Shown in pieces: positions 41,371 to 42,617 of a DNA stretch of 42,617 nt. The notes beneath the pieces were generated by a model. The model was given only the letters and a program-made list of their open reading frames with translations. It was not told where the DNA came from and did no database searches. Location of the stretch: NCBI GenBank assembly GCA_900314195.1, contig OMUH01000111.1, positions 1-42,617 on the forward strand, given 5' to 3'. The translations under genes were made by a program, and so were the position numbers. The first letter of the stretch is position 1. Every line of letters starts with the position of its first letter. The stretch comes from an uncultured Prevotella sp. Lineage in GTDB: Bacteria > Bacteroidota > Bacteroidia > Bacteroidales > Bacteroidaceae.

Positions 41371-42617
41371 CTTTTTCAGCTTAATGTTAGTTCCTGTATG
41401 AATTATGTCAGCTTGCATAATATGTTCTTTGTCGCCGTTGAAATAGGCTTCAAGTGTTGATGTGAGCAGAGACTCTACGATCCGTCGCGGCCGGCTCATA
41501 AAGACAAATGCAGCATGGTGCGCCAATTTCCATACAACATCCGTTTTGTCAACATAAAAATATATCTCTTTTATAATGTATAATGCGAGAGAATGTCTGA
41601 ATTCCTACAGGATATAGTCTTGTCGTCTGTTCCATATCTGCTCATTATTTCTAATCAATATATTTGCAAAATAAACAAAAAGACGGGCATCCGCATGTTT
41701 TAAAAAAAATCTTGTTGCGTGATATTTTATTTGTAAAAATAAATCAGAAGAAATTAAAGAATATTAACTAAAAAACGGGCTCAGAAATATTTCCTACTGA
41801 AGTATGAAAAATTATGGTAATTGCATAAAATTTGTATATATTGCCATTTTTTAGCAAATCATTCGTTTTCCGGTCGTAAAGCAATGAGATAAATTTCTGT
41901 AGCTGAGAGATATTTTTCTAAAGCATTGCTTTGCGATGCCTGAACATAGTGTTTGTTTTTCTTGTTTTATTACAAAATAAGCTATTTTTAATGCAAAATA
42001 AATGTAATGAATTTACAAGTGTCTGAATATTAGATTGTTGTAAGATACGCGAGAATGCCGTTCCACACGACCAACAATATTGCAGTGCGTTTTTCTGCAA
42101 GTTTTGAAAATCGGTTTGTCGTATGTTTTTACTATAATATTGAATGCTTTTCATGCTTGGCAGCCGGCAATAAAAATCATTATATTTTTGTGTGTCAGGA
42201 AAATTATTTTTTGTTTGTAAAAAATGTCTGTTACCGTTATTATATGATGGTTAAAAATAACTTACGCAAACTTTTAAACAAAAAGATGTCAATTAGCAGT
42301 GGCCGTGCATCTCTTGGTTCCCAAGTTGTCGGGATGACAGAAATGTGCCTTCATACTCAGACGCAGAAAGGCGTAAAAACCATTGTTGAGAAATGAAGCG
42401 CGCACAGGGTATTGTACGCATGTTTTCATGTGGGAATATAATGTTGATTGATTATCAGATGGTCACGTGGTACATGGTACAAAAATGTGCACATAGAACT
42501 CCTGTAATTTATTGACATCCTATGCTACTGACGCATTATCATTTTAGCAAACTTTAAAAGTCTATGTTTGAATTTTAAATCGTGGTGTGGTTAATCTTAG
42601 ACATTTCAAACGAATCT
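41371..42617. other. 1.25-kb AT-rich end region without a clear gene
   Basis: No family is recognisable on either strand. It is AT-rich, with long T and A runs. One short plus-strand frame at 42247-42396 (MVKNNLRKLLNKKMSIS..., 49 codons) follows a possible -7 box TATTTTTG (42183-42190) with a weak -33 element. It may be coding but evidence is thin. The segment 42302-42350 is GC-richer. Confidence 0.5.
42247..42396 (+). CDS. Weak candidate small protein
   Basis: 49 residues, starting MVKNNLRKLLNKK and ending VKTIVEK, basic at the N-terminus. ATG 42244 gives one more Met. A -7-like box TATTTTTG lies at 42183-42190. No family recognised, no terminator seen. Codon use is unremarkable. Confidence 0.2.
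   Translation: MVKNNLRKLLNKKMSISSGRASLGSQVVGMTEMCLHTQTQKGVKTIVEK

Noticed and set aside
37316-42350. Shared 14-mer GACAGAAATGTGCC at about 37317 and 42337
   Set aside because: A 14-bp match between two places in 42 kb is expected a few times by chance; the flanks align poorly.
1-42617. tRNA, rRNA, IS elements, phage genes
   Set aside because: No cloverleaf with TTCRA arm in intergenic regions, no rRNA segment, no transposase, integrase or structural phage protein was found by reading.

Overview
The window looks like a chromosomal segment of a Bacteroidota bacterium, most likely a Prevotella-type member of the Bacteroidales. Several start sites are preceded by the Bacteroidota housekeeping promoter pattern (TTTG, about 20 bp, TAnnTTTG). 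Leaders lack Shine-Dalgarno sites and are A-rich. The gene families also fit: a DUF5112/DUF5113-type hybrid of TPR repeats and kinase domains, a eukaryote-like glycogen branching enzyme, an AspT/YidE-type carrier, and a ParA plus small partner pair. I see no rRNA, tRNA, CRISPR array, IS element or phage module. The species cannot be named from this sequence alone.

Layout. (1) 0.3-3.3 kb: a cell-envelope cluster (TPM-domain protein, LemA, a lipoprotein, a metallo-beta-lactamase-fold lipoprotein lacking two expected metal-ligand histidines). (2) 3.5-4.3 kb: a lone ECF sigma factor. (3) 4.5-8.7 kb: LacI-type regulator, altronate dehydratase uxaA, NhaC-type antiporter. (4) 8.8-12.3 kb: a hypothetical protein, a GH25 lysozyme, a zinc-ribbon membrane protein, and a convergent DnaJ-like protein. 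(5) 13.0-19.5 kb: 2-keto-3-deoxygluconate kinase, KDPG aldolase, then a 1168-residue sensor protein with two kinase modules, its response regulator and a small membrane protein. (6) 19.7-25.7 kb, minus strand: AspT/YidE carrier, pgk, queC, radA. (7) 25.9-29.5 kb, plus strand: HAD phosphatase, panB, an MFS-like carrier, an exported YhcH-like protein. (8) 29.7-31.8 kb, minus strand: kdsB-tilS. (9) 32.1-37.9 kb, plus strand: MORN-repeat protein, cytosolic YhcH-like protein, glgB, a membrane protein, a Fur-family regulator. (10) 38.1-40.7 kb: an AT-rich tract with palindromes, a ParA ATPase and small partner, a short promoter-sORF-terminator unit, and a heavily structured intergenic element. (11) 40.8-42.6 kb: a small exported protein and 1.2 kb with no convincing gene.

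How the genes work together. UxaA, KdgK and Eda are consecutive steps of galacturonate breakdown (altronate to KDG to KDPG to pyruvate plus glyceraldehyde 3-phosphate). They sit in two transcription units 6 kb apart, the first next to a LacI-type regulator. Upstream of kdgK lie three 18-bp palindromic sites exactly 22 bp apart, which look like an unassigned operator array. After eda there is a strong intrinsic terminator, and its DNA also encodes the signal peptide of the following sensor kinase. Kinase and regulator overlap by 19 bp and form a two-component pair.

Most noteworthy observations: the 3 x 22-bp operator array; the terminator embedded in the sensor's signal-peptide codons; the double kinase with a degenerate second ATPase; the ParA with a charged helical insertion and palindrome-rich upstream tract; the structured element at 40.45-40.67 kb with alternative pairing; the possible 33-residue gene before it; and a dispersed ~39-bp intergenic repeat present three times.
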